Part shown: one piece after another, positions 23,001-29,602 of the stretch
Layout: each line of letters begins with the position of its first letter
Numbering within the stretch: the first letter of the stretch is position 1
Assembly: GCA_940671915.1 (NCBI GenBank)
Contig: CALNVZ010003435.1
Location: 18,457,951-18,521,950 of the forward strand
Length of the DNA stretch: 64,000 nucleotides
Reading direction: 5' to 3'
Source of the DNA: Paracentrotus lividus
Taxonomy: Eukaryota; Echinodermata; Echinoidea; Camarodonta; Echinidae
The notes under the pieces: generated by a model
Told to the model about the DNA's origin: nothing
The model's database searches: none
Seen by the model: the letters and a program-made list of their open reading frames with translations, nothing else
Translations under genes and position numbers: made by a program

Positions 23001-25107
23001 GGGAGTTAGGTAATCCTATAATTCTCCCGGTCGTCATCGGAAGTAAGTTCGTATTTCGGTTCACTACTATTTACAATGTGTGGTGCGTGGATGTCTGGTG
23101 ACATAAAATTGTTTGGCCAGGCAAAGCTTGTTCAAACCAAACTTAAAAGACGCTTAGCTGTACTGTAGGCTTTCACGAGGGATTCTGGTAATTTATTTCA
23201 AAAGTCTATCACTTGCTTGCTAAAAAAGCAGTGTCTTACATTAAGTTTGCGGTGCGTATTGAACAGTTTTCAGTGAATGTCCTCGAGTATGTTGATAATC
23301 TGGTTTCTTGAAAAGATGTTCTGTGTTGAGTGTATCTATACCATGAAGGATATTGTAAACCTGGATCATGTCGCCTCTTCCATGTCAATAACGTAGAGAG
23401 AATAAATTTTAGTTTTCTCAGTCTTATAAGACAATGATCTAAAACCAGGCATCATTTTCGTAGCTCTTTGTTGAACAGCTTCAATCTTATGGTCATCCGT
23501 AATGAAATGAGGATCCCAGGAAACAGTGCAATATGCAAGATGTGGGCGCACTGAAATCTTATATAAAGGTATGAAAGTAAAGCAATAAAGTATTTGTCAT
23601 CATTTTTCTCTCACAACCAGGTGTTTGATCTGAACAAGGATAAGACGATTGACGAGCATGAGTTTGTGACCATCGCTGCGCTCAACGATAAATTGATTGG
23701 TAAAGAAGTGGAATCTGAAGCTGCTCCCCTAAATCTCAACCTGAACCGACTTTCCCTGCACATCACAGCTTATAAGGTGAGTCTTTCAAACCTCATCATA
23801 GGGTACTACACTCTTCAAGGGGGGGGGGGGGCTATGGAAAATATATTGTTCCTCAGAGAGGACATTAAATCACCAGTTGTTACAAATTTAAACCCTATGG
23901 CCTGTATTCACAAAGGTGGCCTAAAGTTAAGCCTAGTTTAAATCTGTGGTTAAACTATAAGTAGCAAATTGTGACACAATCTGTCAATGTTGTTATGTTC
24001 CTTATACGTTTACTGCGTTCTTGAATCGTACTTTAATGGTTAGGAAAACTTTTGTACTTATCATTCCCAGGTACTTTTTGAGAGTTTCAATACTAAAATT
24101 TCTGATTAATCGAACATCTACTCTTCCGGATTGTGGCACATTTTGCTACCCATAGTTAAACCATAGCTTTAAGCTACGCTTAACTTTAGGACACCTTTGT
24201 GAATATGGGCCAGTGTATCCTTTGTAAAGGGGATACAGTCAACTTGTGTTATAACGAGGTGCTCGAGACCAATTAAAATTATTAAATCACTAGTTGTAAC
24301 ACATTAAAACCATTTGTACTCTTTGCAAAGGGGATAAAGTCAACTCCAATTATAATGAGGTACTCGGGGCCCAGCCATTTACCTTGTGATAATTGAAAGT
24401 GGTAAATACTAAACATAAAGGCACATAGACACAAGTTCACATGTCTGAAACTAGTACCAAAAGAATATAATGAAATCTCATTTTATAAGTTATCATTTTA
24501 AGAGTCGACTGTATCTCAGTGAGCGGATAACGTTTGCGGACCGGAAGTTTTTACTGTCCCAAACGTGTTATTTGACAATTTGCGGCAAATTTAATGAGAC
24601 AAGTAGTTGCAAAACATTTTAATTTACTTTCAGTTCCCTAAAGTTATTTTTCTTTCGCCGTTGGTACTCACTCTGGAAACACTTTTACCAAGATTTACCA
24701 ACGTTCCCGAATGACAGAGTTGAACTTTTATTTCTCCACCATTTGTCAGCCTGTATGTTTCAATGTCATATTATTTGAACTGCCCTTTGATACTCAAATT
24801 CTCTCTTGTCTCATTTTAGGAAATGTTTGATGTAGTAGATCAGAATGGAGATGGGCGTCTAGCGATGGATGAAATCATGCTTATCATCGCCGTGACAACC
24901 GGTATCAACATCAACATCGACAAGGAGGCTGTTAGTTATATCCACAAGACCATTGACAAAGATGGGAATGGTCGCATCGACTTTGTGGAGTTTCTAGCCT
25001 TTATTCCCTTCTTTCAGAAGATTCATAAGCAGATTGTTGGGAAGCCTGTCACCATCTCAGAGATTGAAGAGGCAAGGGTAGCGGTCAGGAAAGCCATGCG
25101 TAGGTAG
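1828..25107 (+). CDS. Gene A: unrecognised protein with disordered acidic region, coiled coil and four C-terminal EF-hands
   Basis: The exon chain was built from open frames with GT/AG boundaries and consistent phases: 1828-2075 (or alternative first exon 4943-5143), 6520-6581, 7847-7996, 8834-8957, 10283-10422, 12307-12370, 13257-13449, 13894-14549, 16470-16501, 17068-17121, 18239-18665, 19453-19614, 23621-23776, 24820-25107. The product is about 918 residues (about 902 with the alternative start). The N-terminal two thirds are rich in Ser, Arg, Gly and acidic residues and are probably disordered. A Lys/Glu-rich helical stretch in exon 12 looks like a coiled coil. The last 200 residues hold four EF-hand loops with Asp at position 1 and Glu at position 12, so calcium binding is a sound inference. 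I do not recognise the full-length family. The start is uncertain because the 1828 exon begins right after an AG, with the initiator either split from an upstream exon or absent. Confidence 0.75.
2076..6519. other. Gene A intronic region apart from the alternative exon
   Basis: AT-rich DNA without supported genes other than the alternative exon at 4943-5143. It holds a C-run/A-run at about 2523-2541, a T-run at 6239-6257 and scattered short direct repeats. The scattered 60-90 codon open frames here have no coding character or splice context. Confidence 0.5.
4943..5143 (+). CDS. Gene A alternative first coding exon
   Basis: ATG at 4943 (A at -3) opens 67 codons (MSEKTEKEALCSLPVVAQRR) ending at ATG|GTAATA in phase 0, compatible with the exon at 6520. 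An in-frame stop at 4937-4939 and the lack of a usable phase-0 acceptor argue that this is a first exon, not an internal one. It probably marks an alternative promoter. Confidence 0.5.
6520..6581 (+). CDS. Gene A exon 2
   Basis: Flanked by TTTTCAG and GTAAGT. Encodes YQATKPDVSNLHRSATPNSF and ends in phase 2, completing an Asn codon with the next exon. Confidence 0.7.
7107..7207. repeat. Hairpin MITE-like inverted repeat
   Basis: ATCGGAAG...GACAAAGGATTGGAGGGG on the left is mirrored by CCCCTCCAATCCTTTGTC...CTTCCGAT on the right, with a loop of roughly 25 bp. About 100 bp in total, in a gene A intron. Confidence 0.7.
7655..7680. repeat. Poly-G tract
   Basis: A run of about 18 G interrupted once, in a gene A intron. 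It could form a G-quadruplex; no other context. Confidence 0.7.
7847..7996 (+). CDS. Gene A exon 3
   Basis: Acceptor TTTTTATAG, donor GTGAGT. Encodes a basic Ser/Arg/Lys-rich segment (STTRVKQVPLPQVKNNELRR and onward to YKTGQKQKA). Phase 2 at both ends. Confidence 0.8.
8361..8470 (-). pseudogene. Inverted partial copy of gene A exon 8
   Basis: On the minus strand this reads ENTADKGGPNNCS then DKQKTRPHMTGDDE, closely matching ENTADKGGPNTCNCS and DKQKTRPHRTGEEED of exon 8 (13894 onward). The copy is in frame over about 36 codons with no stop, then runs into an AAT/AAC repeat and a stop. It has no visible start of its own and lies antisense in an upstream intron. Confidence 0.75.
8834..8957 (+). 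CDS. Gene A exon 4
   Basis: Acceptor AATCTACAG, donor GTAACT. Encodes PLHKSYPQHEAPSLPKKEQV and onward to RTMKRTSE. Enters in phase 2, leaves in phase 0. Confidence 0.8.
9318..9790. mobile_element. TTAA-bounded MITE-like element
   Basis: TTAAACCTGGTGTATAGTTT at the left end is matched by AAACTATACACCAGCTTTAA at the right end. About 470 bp, no coding capacity. The TTAA ends suggest a piggyBac-type target, but the internal sequence is not recognised. Confidence 0.6.
10131..10245. mobile_element. Short hairpin MITE next to exon 5
   Basis: GCCTCATGCCAAAAGGGCCT is perfectly mirrored by AGGCCCTTTTGGCATGAGGC, and the outer ACTCAAAT/ATTTGAGT also pairs. 115 bp in all, ending 38 bp before the exon 5 first base at 10283. 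Confidence 0.8.
10283..10422 (+). CDS. Gene A exon 5
   Basis: Acceptor CCATTCCTAG, donor GTATTG. Encodes ILSHRVDRMYYLCGSGVSTQ and onward to RVRNNSRAN. Leaves in phase 2. The acceptor lies only 38 bp after a hairpin MITE (10131-10245). Confidence 0.8.
10727..11855. mobile_element. TTAA-bounded element, TIR TTAACCCTTTG
   Basis: Starts TTAACCCTTTGAGCGCGGGC and ends with CAAAGGGTTAA. About 1.1 kb. The right end carries a tandem GGCTTCTGTAGAAGCCCGTC repeat (11777 and 11819) that is itself a small hairpin. The TTAA plus CCCT start resembles piggyBac termini. No transposase frame is visible, so it is non-autonomous. Confidence 0.65.
12307..12370 (+). CDS. Gene A exon 6
   Basis: Acceptor TTTTTCAG, donor GTAAGT. 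Encodes a short Ser/Arg segment (GRSSGRSQRSITESSILTET). Phase 2 in, phase 0 out. Confidence 0.75.
12688..13083. repeat. Direct repeat pair, about 110 bp units
   Basis: The segment at about 12711-12801 (AAAAAAGTATGTGAAAACTA, then CTCATATTGTAGGCTTGTTC) recurs at about 12991-13083 with few changes. The GTAGGCTTGTTCATT...GTGAATAAGCCTAC part is itself an inverted pair. Intronic. Confidence 0.7.
13257..13449 (+). CDS. Gene A exon 7
   Basis: The open frame from a CAG acceptor (or AAG six bases on) encodes RSSLGSPLGSPRSTPIPRDR, then TVDLSIEGSSVTQVGDEVKG. Donor GTGACT, phase 1 out, which fits exon 8. The 5' part of the exon has a diverged direct copy in the intron at 13147-13187, so a local tandem duplication is visible. 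The exact acceptor is uncertain. Confidence 0.65.
13894..14549 (+). CDS. Gene A exon 8: large acidic low-complexity exon
   Basis: 656 bp between CTTCTAG and GTAATT, open throughout. Encodes an Asp/Glu/Gly-rich run (about 219 residues) with GGGGGEDDEGDDGDDAGEED and similar imperfect repeats. It is predicted disordered and highly acidic. A 110-bp piece of its 5' part recurs in inverted orientation at 8361-8470 in an upstream intron. The + frame is preferred over antisense frames because the splice sites and phase fit. Confidence 0.85.
14823..15056. mobile_element. TA-flanked MITE, CAGTG family (short copy)
   Basis: TA flanks both ends. CAGTGTTTCCCAGAAAAAAA at the left pairs with the right end ...TTGGGAAGCACTG, and CCAACTTTGA/CTCAAAGTTGG also pair inside. 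A longer copy of the same family sits at 53371-53874. TA target and CAGTG ends fit Tc1/mariner-derived MITEs. Confidence 0.75.
15240..15720. other. Intronic mosaic of repeat-like fragments
   Basis: Includes a GGTCTAA-rich segment (15350-15420) that resembles 47968-48030, and a GC-richer patch (15476-15660). No gene or complete element can be delimited. Confidence 0.35.
16262..16423. repeat. Tandem duplication in pyrimidine-rich intron end
   Basis: TGTCTGCTTGCCCCACCCTC occurs at about 16267 and again at about 16401, with a similar following sequence, giving a period of about 135 bp. It is close to micro-exon 9. Confidence 0.65.
16470..16501 (+). CDS. Gene A micro-exon 9
   Basis: 32-bp exon between CACTAG and GTAAGT encoding NQSGRGSLVE. 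Phase 0 in, phase 2 out, exactly bridging exons 8 and 10. Short exons are hard to prove; the phase fit is the support. Confidence 0.6.
17068..17121 (+). CDS. Gene A exon 10
   Basis: Acceptor TTTGACAG, donor GTGAGT. Encodes IAPGLNLDKTPFAMRKS. Phase 2 in and out. Confidence 0.75.
18045..18148. mobile_element. Half-copy of the MITE found at 23898-24212
   Basis: Matches the reverse complement of the left half of 23898-24212, ending CACCTTTGTGAATACTGGCC. Only one terminus is present, so the other half was lost. Confidence 0.7.
18239..18665 (+). CDS. Gene A exon 11: linker and coiled coil
   Basis: Acceptor TTCCAACAG, donor GTGAGA. Encodes 143 residues: a polar segment, then a Lys/Glu/Ala-rich helix (EEIRKAIQLKEERKKVKSAL and onward to EKERAAKQSNKIKF) with heptad-like spacing, immediately before the EF-hand module. 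Leaves in phase 0. Confidence 0.85.
18826..19295. mobile_element. TA-flanked MITE, CAGTCCACT family
   Basis: CAGTCCACTTTCCTTATAA at the left is matched by the complement CAGGCCACTCCCATTATAA at the right, both flanked by TA. About 470 bp, intronic. Related ends occur at 24236-24511, 52785 and 60038. Confidence 0.7.
19453..19614 (+). CDS. Gene A exon 12: EF-hand 1
   Basis: 54 codons between TTGTTAG and GTACGT. Holds the canonical loop DSDGNGKITLKE (about residues 741-752 of the model), with F/L-rich flanking helices. Phase 0 both ends. Confidence 0.9.
20160..21010 (-). pseudogene. Decayed Gag-like ORF of a DIRS-type (tyrosine-recombinase) retroelement
   Basis: On the minus strand from about 21003 an open frame reads FESKRSISEEEFPKFEDRAC, then YKFKKKGNEEQHRINLKIYQ. 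Further on are KEDLNKAVMGAKSKIAE and a KLIKLA...GWLTIAE block. The end carries a broken zinc-knuckle remnant (GKFGHWRFEC). The KKGNEEQ and KLIKLAD..GW motifs are, to my knowledge, typical of Gag proteins of DIRS-like elements in marine invertebrates. The middle is tandemly duplicated (about 20527-20690 and 20707-20870) and frames shift between copies, so it is dead. Confidence 0.6.
21463..22960. mobile_element. Large foldback element (1.5-kb palindrome)
   Basis: The left arm 21463-22093 and right arm 22341-22960 are near-identical reverse complements, separated by a 247-bp spacer. Both outer ends read TAGAGGTGGGCTATA. The same short protein frame (MILVSIYMYFS...) therefore appears on both strands; it is a by-product of the palindrome, not a gene. 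Symmetric TTAACCCTTTAATTACCG ends at 21808 and 22626 lie inside the arms. The spacer carries the TTCTTATGTATTYTATTG motif that also occurs in the TTAA elements at 41457 and 49607. Confidence 0.85.
23100..23575 (-). pseudogene. LINE reverse-transcriptase C-terminal fragment
   Basis: Minus-strand frame 23551-23366 reads RPHLAYCTVSWDPHFITDDH, then KIEAVQQRATKMMPGF. This is the characteristic region after the RT palm in CR1/jockey-like LINEs. It continues in other frames (DMIQVYNILHGIDTLNTEHL and onward to about 23100). Frameshifted and 5'-truncated, hence dead. Confidence 0.8.
23621..23776 (+). CDS. Gene A exon 13: EF-hand 2
   Basis: 52 codons between CAACCAG and GTGAGT. Starts VFDLNKDKTIDEHEF, an EF loop with D at 1 and E at 12, whose entering helix comes from the previous exon. 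Followed by a Leu/Asn-rich linker. Phase 0 both ends. The preceding intron of 4.0 kb is the largest confirmed in gene A. Confidence 0.88.
23818..23832. repeat. Poly-G tract
   Basis: A run of about 13 G shortly after the donor of gene A exon 13. A simple-sequence tract of the kind seen at several other sites in the window. Confidence 0.6.
23898..24212. mobile_element. MITE with TIR TGGCC...TTCACAAAGGTG
   Basis: TGGCCTGTATTCACAAAGGT pairs with ACCTTTGTGAATATGGGCCA at the other end, and the inner AAAGTTAAGCCTAG/CTACGCTTAACTTTAG also pair. About 315 bp, intronic. A half-copy is at 18045-18148. Confidence 0.8.
24236..24511. mobile_element. TA-flanked MITE, CAGTC family
   Basis: CAGTCAACTTGTGTTATAAC at the left and ...AGAGTCGACTG at the right, with TA on both sides. 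The left end is internally duplicated (about 24236 and 24330; CAACTCCAATTATAATGAGG). Related to 18826-19295. Confidence 0.6.
24820..25107 (+). CDS. Gene A terminal exon: EF-hands 3 and 4
   Basis: Acceptor CATTTTAG; ends at TAG 25105-25107. Contains the loops DQNGDGRLAMDE and DKDGNGRIDFVE in the paired EF-lobe arrangement, followed by a basic tail ending RKAMRR. Both loops keep Gly at position 6 and a hydrophobic residue at position 8, so they should bind calcium. Confidence 0.92.
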   Translation, partial: EMFDVVDQNGDGRLAMDEIMLIIAVTTGININIDKEAVSYIHKTIDKDGNGRIDFVEFLAFIPFFQKIHKQIVGKPVTISEIEEARVAVRKAMRR

Positions 25108-25248
25108 CGCATCAGGGCTGGCATTTAAGGACGTTGCACAGTTATGTTCCTGAGCATCTTGACCGCGCATCCTGTCTGCGCATGATTAATACACAATGGA
25201 TAAATATTCAGCGCTCATGGGCGATCCAGCGCTCAAAGAGATAAAAGA

Positions 25249-25266
25249 AATAAAGTTTATAATAAA
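25249..25266 (+). promoter_or_regulatory. Gene A polyadenylation signals
   Basis: Two AATAAA hexamers (25249 and 25261) lie 142-160 bp after the gene A stop, followed by T-rich sequence. The 3' UTR therefore probably ends near 25.28 kb. Confidence 0.65.
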
Positions 25267-26129
25267 GATGCTATTTATTCCTTTTTTTGTTTATTATTTA
25301 CCTATTTGCCAAGCTATGTAAAGCATTTATGTTTGAGCAGGTTAGTGTTATTCTAGAGATTGCGATGGATATGACAGCTTCCTGAAGACTGCTACATTTG
25401 TGGACTGGTTAAAGAATGGTCTAAATGAATCACCTTTTGATCCTCAAATTGGCAAAAATTGTATCTCCATTTCACTCCTGCAAACCTTTAAAAAAAGAAA
25501 TCAAATTTTTAGTTAATGACACTTTACAAATGAAAATTACAAATTACATCAAACAAATTGCCAATTTGCATGTGAAAGTGGCGTTTTTACGTTTTTCTTC
25601 GCATTGCCAATTTAGAGATTTCAATGATTATTTTAATTTAAACTGTTCTTATTCAATAACCGTTAAATGTACAGTGGCCGAAATAAATCCCTTTAGGTCA
25701 ATGATTTTTGCTCTTTCTGTTGATATGTAATTCATATTTCATGGCATTCTAGTTTCAAAGATAATGCCGAAACATCACTAAAATGAGACATTGTCCTCTA
25801 TTGGTTACTTAACTTTGACTGATTTAATTGCTCAACTGGTCTCTTTGAAATGTAATCACTGTTTGATTGTTAAAATGAATATCTTATGGAGCAAATTATG
25901 AAGCGCTTTGTAGCTGTAAAGAATACCAAATACTCATTGCATTTAGTTAGATAGCCTAATGTGTATGTTAATTGGGCAATTGTCAGTAGGCTACATATCT
26001 GTGTTGTTTTCTGCCAATTCATAAATTATTTTCACATGTCTCATGTGAACTATACCAAAGATTAAATTTTACTTTTATTGTAGGAGATCTATATGGAATT
26101 TCACTTTTATTCAAGATAGACTTCAAGCT

Positions 26130-26888
26130 TATACCATGGATGTACTAGGACAGGATGGGTAACTATAAGAGATCAAAGGTTGTATCCTCTGAGCCGCCAT
26201 GCCATTTTCCTTTGAAGAATTTTAAACAGGTGTTTCAACAATGCCTTTCAGGTGTTTCAACAATAACAACATTTTTATTTAGAGACAGATTATCGAGAAG
26301 AGCAAAAGAAATTCAGGTTCTAATTTGGCTTGTCTAGTTCTTAATAATGACATCAGTACATTTTGTGGGCATAACTGGTACCAGCGAAGAGAAATAACCA
26401 TGAAACAAGTAATACTAAAAGTCAATTATTTTAGATGCACGCAAGTGCACGCAGAAATTATCATGCAAAATATACACATAAAGATATACTGTTGATAATG
26501 AGTGAGTTCTCAAGTTCAGGAAATCTCCGGAAAGTGGAGAAATGTTTCAAGTTTGTAAGTAAAAAAAAAAAAACACCTTTATGTCTGTTTCACAATTTCT
26601 CTTTATTCTGTTAAAATGGAAATAGCTCAGGGTGTTTTTGTTTTAAAGTCCATAACTAACTTGAAATTTACAAAAGAAACTATTCAGAAATAAAGCTTCT
26701 AGAGACAAAAGTGACAAATGATGATGTTTCGTTCAAATTTGATGTCGGTTTAATGTCGGCGCCAAGCATGGAACATCAAAGCAATGTGGAATGCTTTGTC
26801 AATGATTGGTATGCTTTTGTATCCATACAGATGTAAAAATGTATTATGCTTGAGTTACCTATCCTCTCCTAGTACATCCATGCTTATA
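26130..26888. mobile_element. TIR element between the genes
   Basis: CCATGGATGTACTAGGACAG near the left end is mirrored by CTCCTAGTACATCCATG at the right end, and AGGATGGGTAACT/AGTTACCTATCCT also pair. About 760 bp, no transposase frame. The superfamily is unknown. Confidence 0.7.
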
Positions 26889-27574
26889 CATAGATCATAG
26901 TACATGTTTCCATATTTTAACTTCTTCCTTCCTGTTTTTGTACTGTTGTACTGTATGGATTATATTGTAAATGTATATCATATGTTTTATTCATATTTTC
27001 CCTGTGTGATGGGATCATCATTAGTTTTTTCATACATCATTTTCTTGAATGTAATTTTTATATTAATTTATATTGATACAAGTGTAATATTGCAATTTTT
27101 ATGCCTCTACCAGTGTGGTATTATTTTGTCTATGCTTAATCCGTCCATTAATTGTCCTGCTTTGCCTTGGTCAGGTTTTATCAGAATAATGATAATATTC
27201 GTTAGTGAAAAATAATGAACTGCCATGATATCATAAAAATTGGAAATCTTTGAAGTGGAAACAAATGATTTGATTTGAAGTGATATTTTGTTAAGAAGAT
27301 TGGTTTTATGGTACATATTGACACAAATAATGCAGGCTGATTATCGAGTGGAAAAGATGTTGAGATAAATATTTGCAGTTTGATTAAATGTGTGTGACAG
27401 CAGGCATTTTACATTCATTTCTTTGTATATTTATATACGTATATCGGAAAATAAACTATATTTCATACTTTTAATTGATCTGATATTAACAATATTAAAA
27501 AGTAATTTGAATCATGGAGCTTCCTTGCTGCTTGTCTCCAAATTTTTTATAGGAGTACAAAAATTGAATGTAAA

Positions 27575-28735
27575 TGTAGTAAAGATCTGTGTGAGTGGAT
27601 GTTGCTGTAAAGATCTGTGTGAGTGGATGTTGCAGTAAAGATCTGTGTGTGTGTGTGTGTGTGTGTGGATGTTGTAGTAAAGATATGAGTGAGTGCAAGT
27701 TCAAATAAAGATCTCTGTGAGCGGATGTTGTAGTCAAGATCTGAGTGGGTGGCTGTTGTAGTGTAGATCTGTGTAGGTGGATGTTGTAGTCAAGATCTGA
27801 GTGAGTGGATGTTGTAGTAAAGATCTGTGTGAGGATGTTGTAGTATAGATCTGTGTTGGTGGATGTTGTAGTCAAGATCTGAGTGAGTGGATGTTGTGGT
27901 CAAGATCTGTTTGTTGGTGGAAGTTGCAGTAATGATCTGTGTGAGTGGATGTTGTGTAATGATCTGTCTGAGTGGATGTTGTAGTAATGATCTGTGTGAT
28001 GGATGTTGTAGTAATGATCTGTGTGAGTAGAAGTTGTAAGATCTGTTGAGTGATGTTGTAAGATCTGTGTGAGTGGATGTTGTAGTAAGATCTGTTGGAG
28101 TGGATGTTGTAAGATCTGTGTGAGTGGATGTTGTAAGATCTGTGTGAGGTGGATGTTGTAGATCTGTGTGAGTGGATGTGTGCAAGATCTGTGTGAGTGG
28201 AAGTTGTAAGATCTGTTTGAGTGGATGTTGTAAGATTCTGTGTGAGTGGATGTTGTAAGATCCTGTGGATGAAGATGTGTGAGTGGAAGTTGTAAGATCT
28301 GATTGTGAGGATGTTGTAAGATCTGTGTGAGTGATGTTGTAAGATCGTGTGTGATGTGGAAGTTGTAAGATCTGTGTGAGTGGAAGTTGTAAAGATCTGT
28401 GTGAGTGGATGTTGTGTTAATGATCTGTGTGAGTGGAAGTTGTAAGATCTGTGTGAGTGGATGTTGTAGTAATGATCTGTGTGAGTGGCTGTTGTAAGAT
28501 CTGTGTGAGTGGAAGTTGTAAGATCTGTGTGAGTGGATGTTGTAAGATCTGTGTGTGGATGTTGTAAGATCTGTGTGAGTGGAAGTTGTAAGATCTGTGT
28601 CAGTGGATGTTGTAGTTGAGATTTGTGTTGGTAAATTGTTGTAAAGATCTGTGTGAGTGAATGTTACTTGTAAATATCTTATTGGGTGGATGTTGTAGAA
28701 GGCCTAAAGAGTTGTGGATGTGATGTAATGATCTG
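27575..28735. repeat. Minisatellite, AGATCTGTGTGAGTGGATGT units
   Basis: About 40 imperfect units of roughly 24-32 bp built on AGATCTGTGTGAGTGG followed by ATGTTGT or AAGTTGT and an optional AGTAATG. Nearly every unit carries the hexamer AGATCT. The antisense reading gives Thr/His/Asp-rich frames that are products of the repeat. It ends close to a poly-T tract at 28799. Confidence 0.95.
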
Positions 28736-28798
28736 TGCGAGTGGTAAAGTAAGTTTTTTTTTTGTTTTTTTTTTTGTGTTTTTGTTGTTGTTGTTGTT

Positions 28799-28846
<48 letters not shown>

Positions 28847-28870
28847 TTTTGTTTTGTTTTGGTTTTTTGT
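28799..28870. repeat. Poly-T / GTTTT tract
   Basis: A run of more than 40 T followed by GTTTT repeats, about 600 bp upstream of the UBA2 start codon. Confidence 0.9.
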
Positions 28871-29458
28871 ATTTGGTTCAGGGAGGGCCCATTCTTGAAA
28901 AAAACATTTGATATTATCCCAACAATTTTTCTGACTTTTCTGAGAGTTTCTGGATTAATTCCATTTTAGAATATAATATAAGCAGATTGAACACTCTTTT
29001 ATTTCGGTTGCAGAGAAAATTGTTTGACTATATAACTTTTTATATGTTCAAAATATAGCCTAAGCCAGTAAAGGCCCCAAAGCAAAAATATGTCTTTTTT
29101 CAAAATAAACGAAAAATAAGTCTCCATAGAGAGGACATGGCATAACTCACAAAAATGAAAATTGTAAGAAGTAATGCATTAAAAAATAAATTGCAAAATA
29201 TAAAAAAAAGTTTTACTGTTGCTAGCTAACCAATCAGATACATGTACAGATTTTCTATATAAAATTGCTTTACTGTAGAGCAAGTCTAGATGATAAATTA
29301 AAAATGAGTGATTTATTTGAAATCCCCCAGAGTTCATCCTTTTAGGAATGAAGCTATCAACTTTTTGATGTAATTTTTAAATTTTATTTTATTTACATTC
29401 ATCAATTCCCTAATGGCGTTCCATAGTATTCGCGTCTGCCTCGACAAAAAAGAAGAGA

Positions 29459-29602
29459 ATGGCTGCCTCTATCAGTGGAATTTTGCCCGGAAATCTAGCG
29501 CATTCTGTGTCGAATTGCAAAGTTTTGGTTGTAGGAGCCGGTGGAATAGGATGCGAGTTACTCAAAAATTTGGTTCTTACTGGATTCAGGACCATTGTGG
29601 TG
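29459..29602 (+). CDS. UBA2: UBA2 exon 1: initiator and ATP-binding loop
   Basis: ATG at 29459 begins [20 protein letters not shown] followed by [20 protein letters not shown]. The donor is GTAAAT, phase 0 (residues 1-48). The start matches the family's short N-terminus before the Rossmann glycine loop. An overlapping ATG at 29413 is in another frame. Confidence 0.95.

Larger units (their letters stand above)
25267..29458. other. Intergenic region between gene A and UBA2
   Basis: No supported gene. Contains a TIR element (26130-26888), a minisatellite (27575-28735) and a long T-tract (about 28799-28846). The last 600 bp before the UBA2 ATG presumably hold its promoter, but I see no clear TATA box or initiator. 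Confidence 0.6.

Noticed and set aside
27495..28185. Thr/His/Asp-rich open frames on the minus strand
   Set aside because: They are translations of the AGATCT minisatellite; stop-free because the unit lacks stops in that frame, with no start context or splice support.
27575..28735. Possible CRISPR-like array
   Set aside because: Units are directly adjacent, variable in length and without unique spacers; this is a eukaryotic minisatellite.
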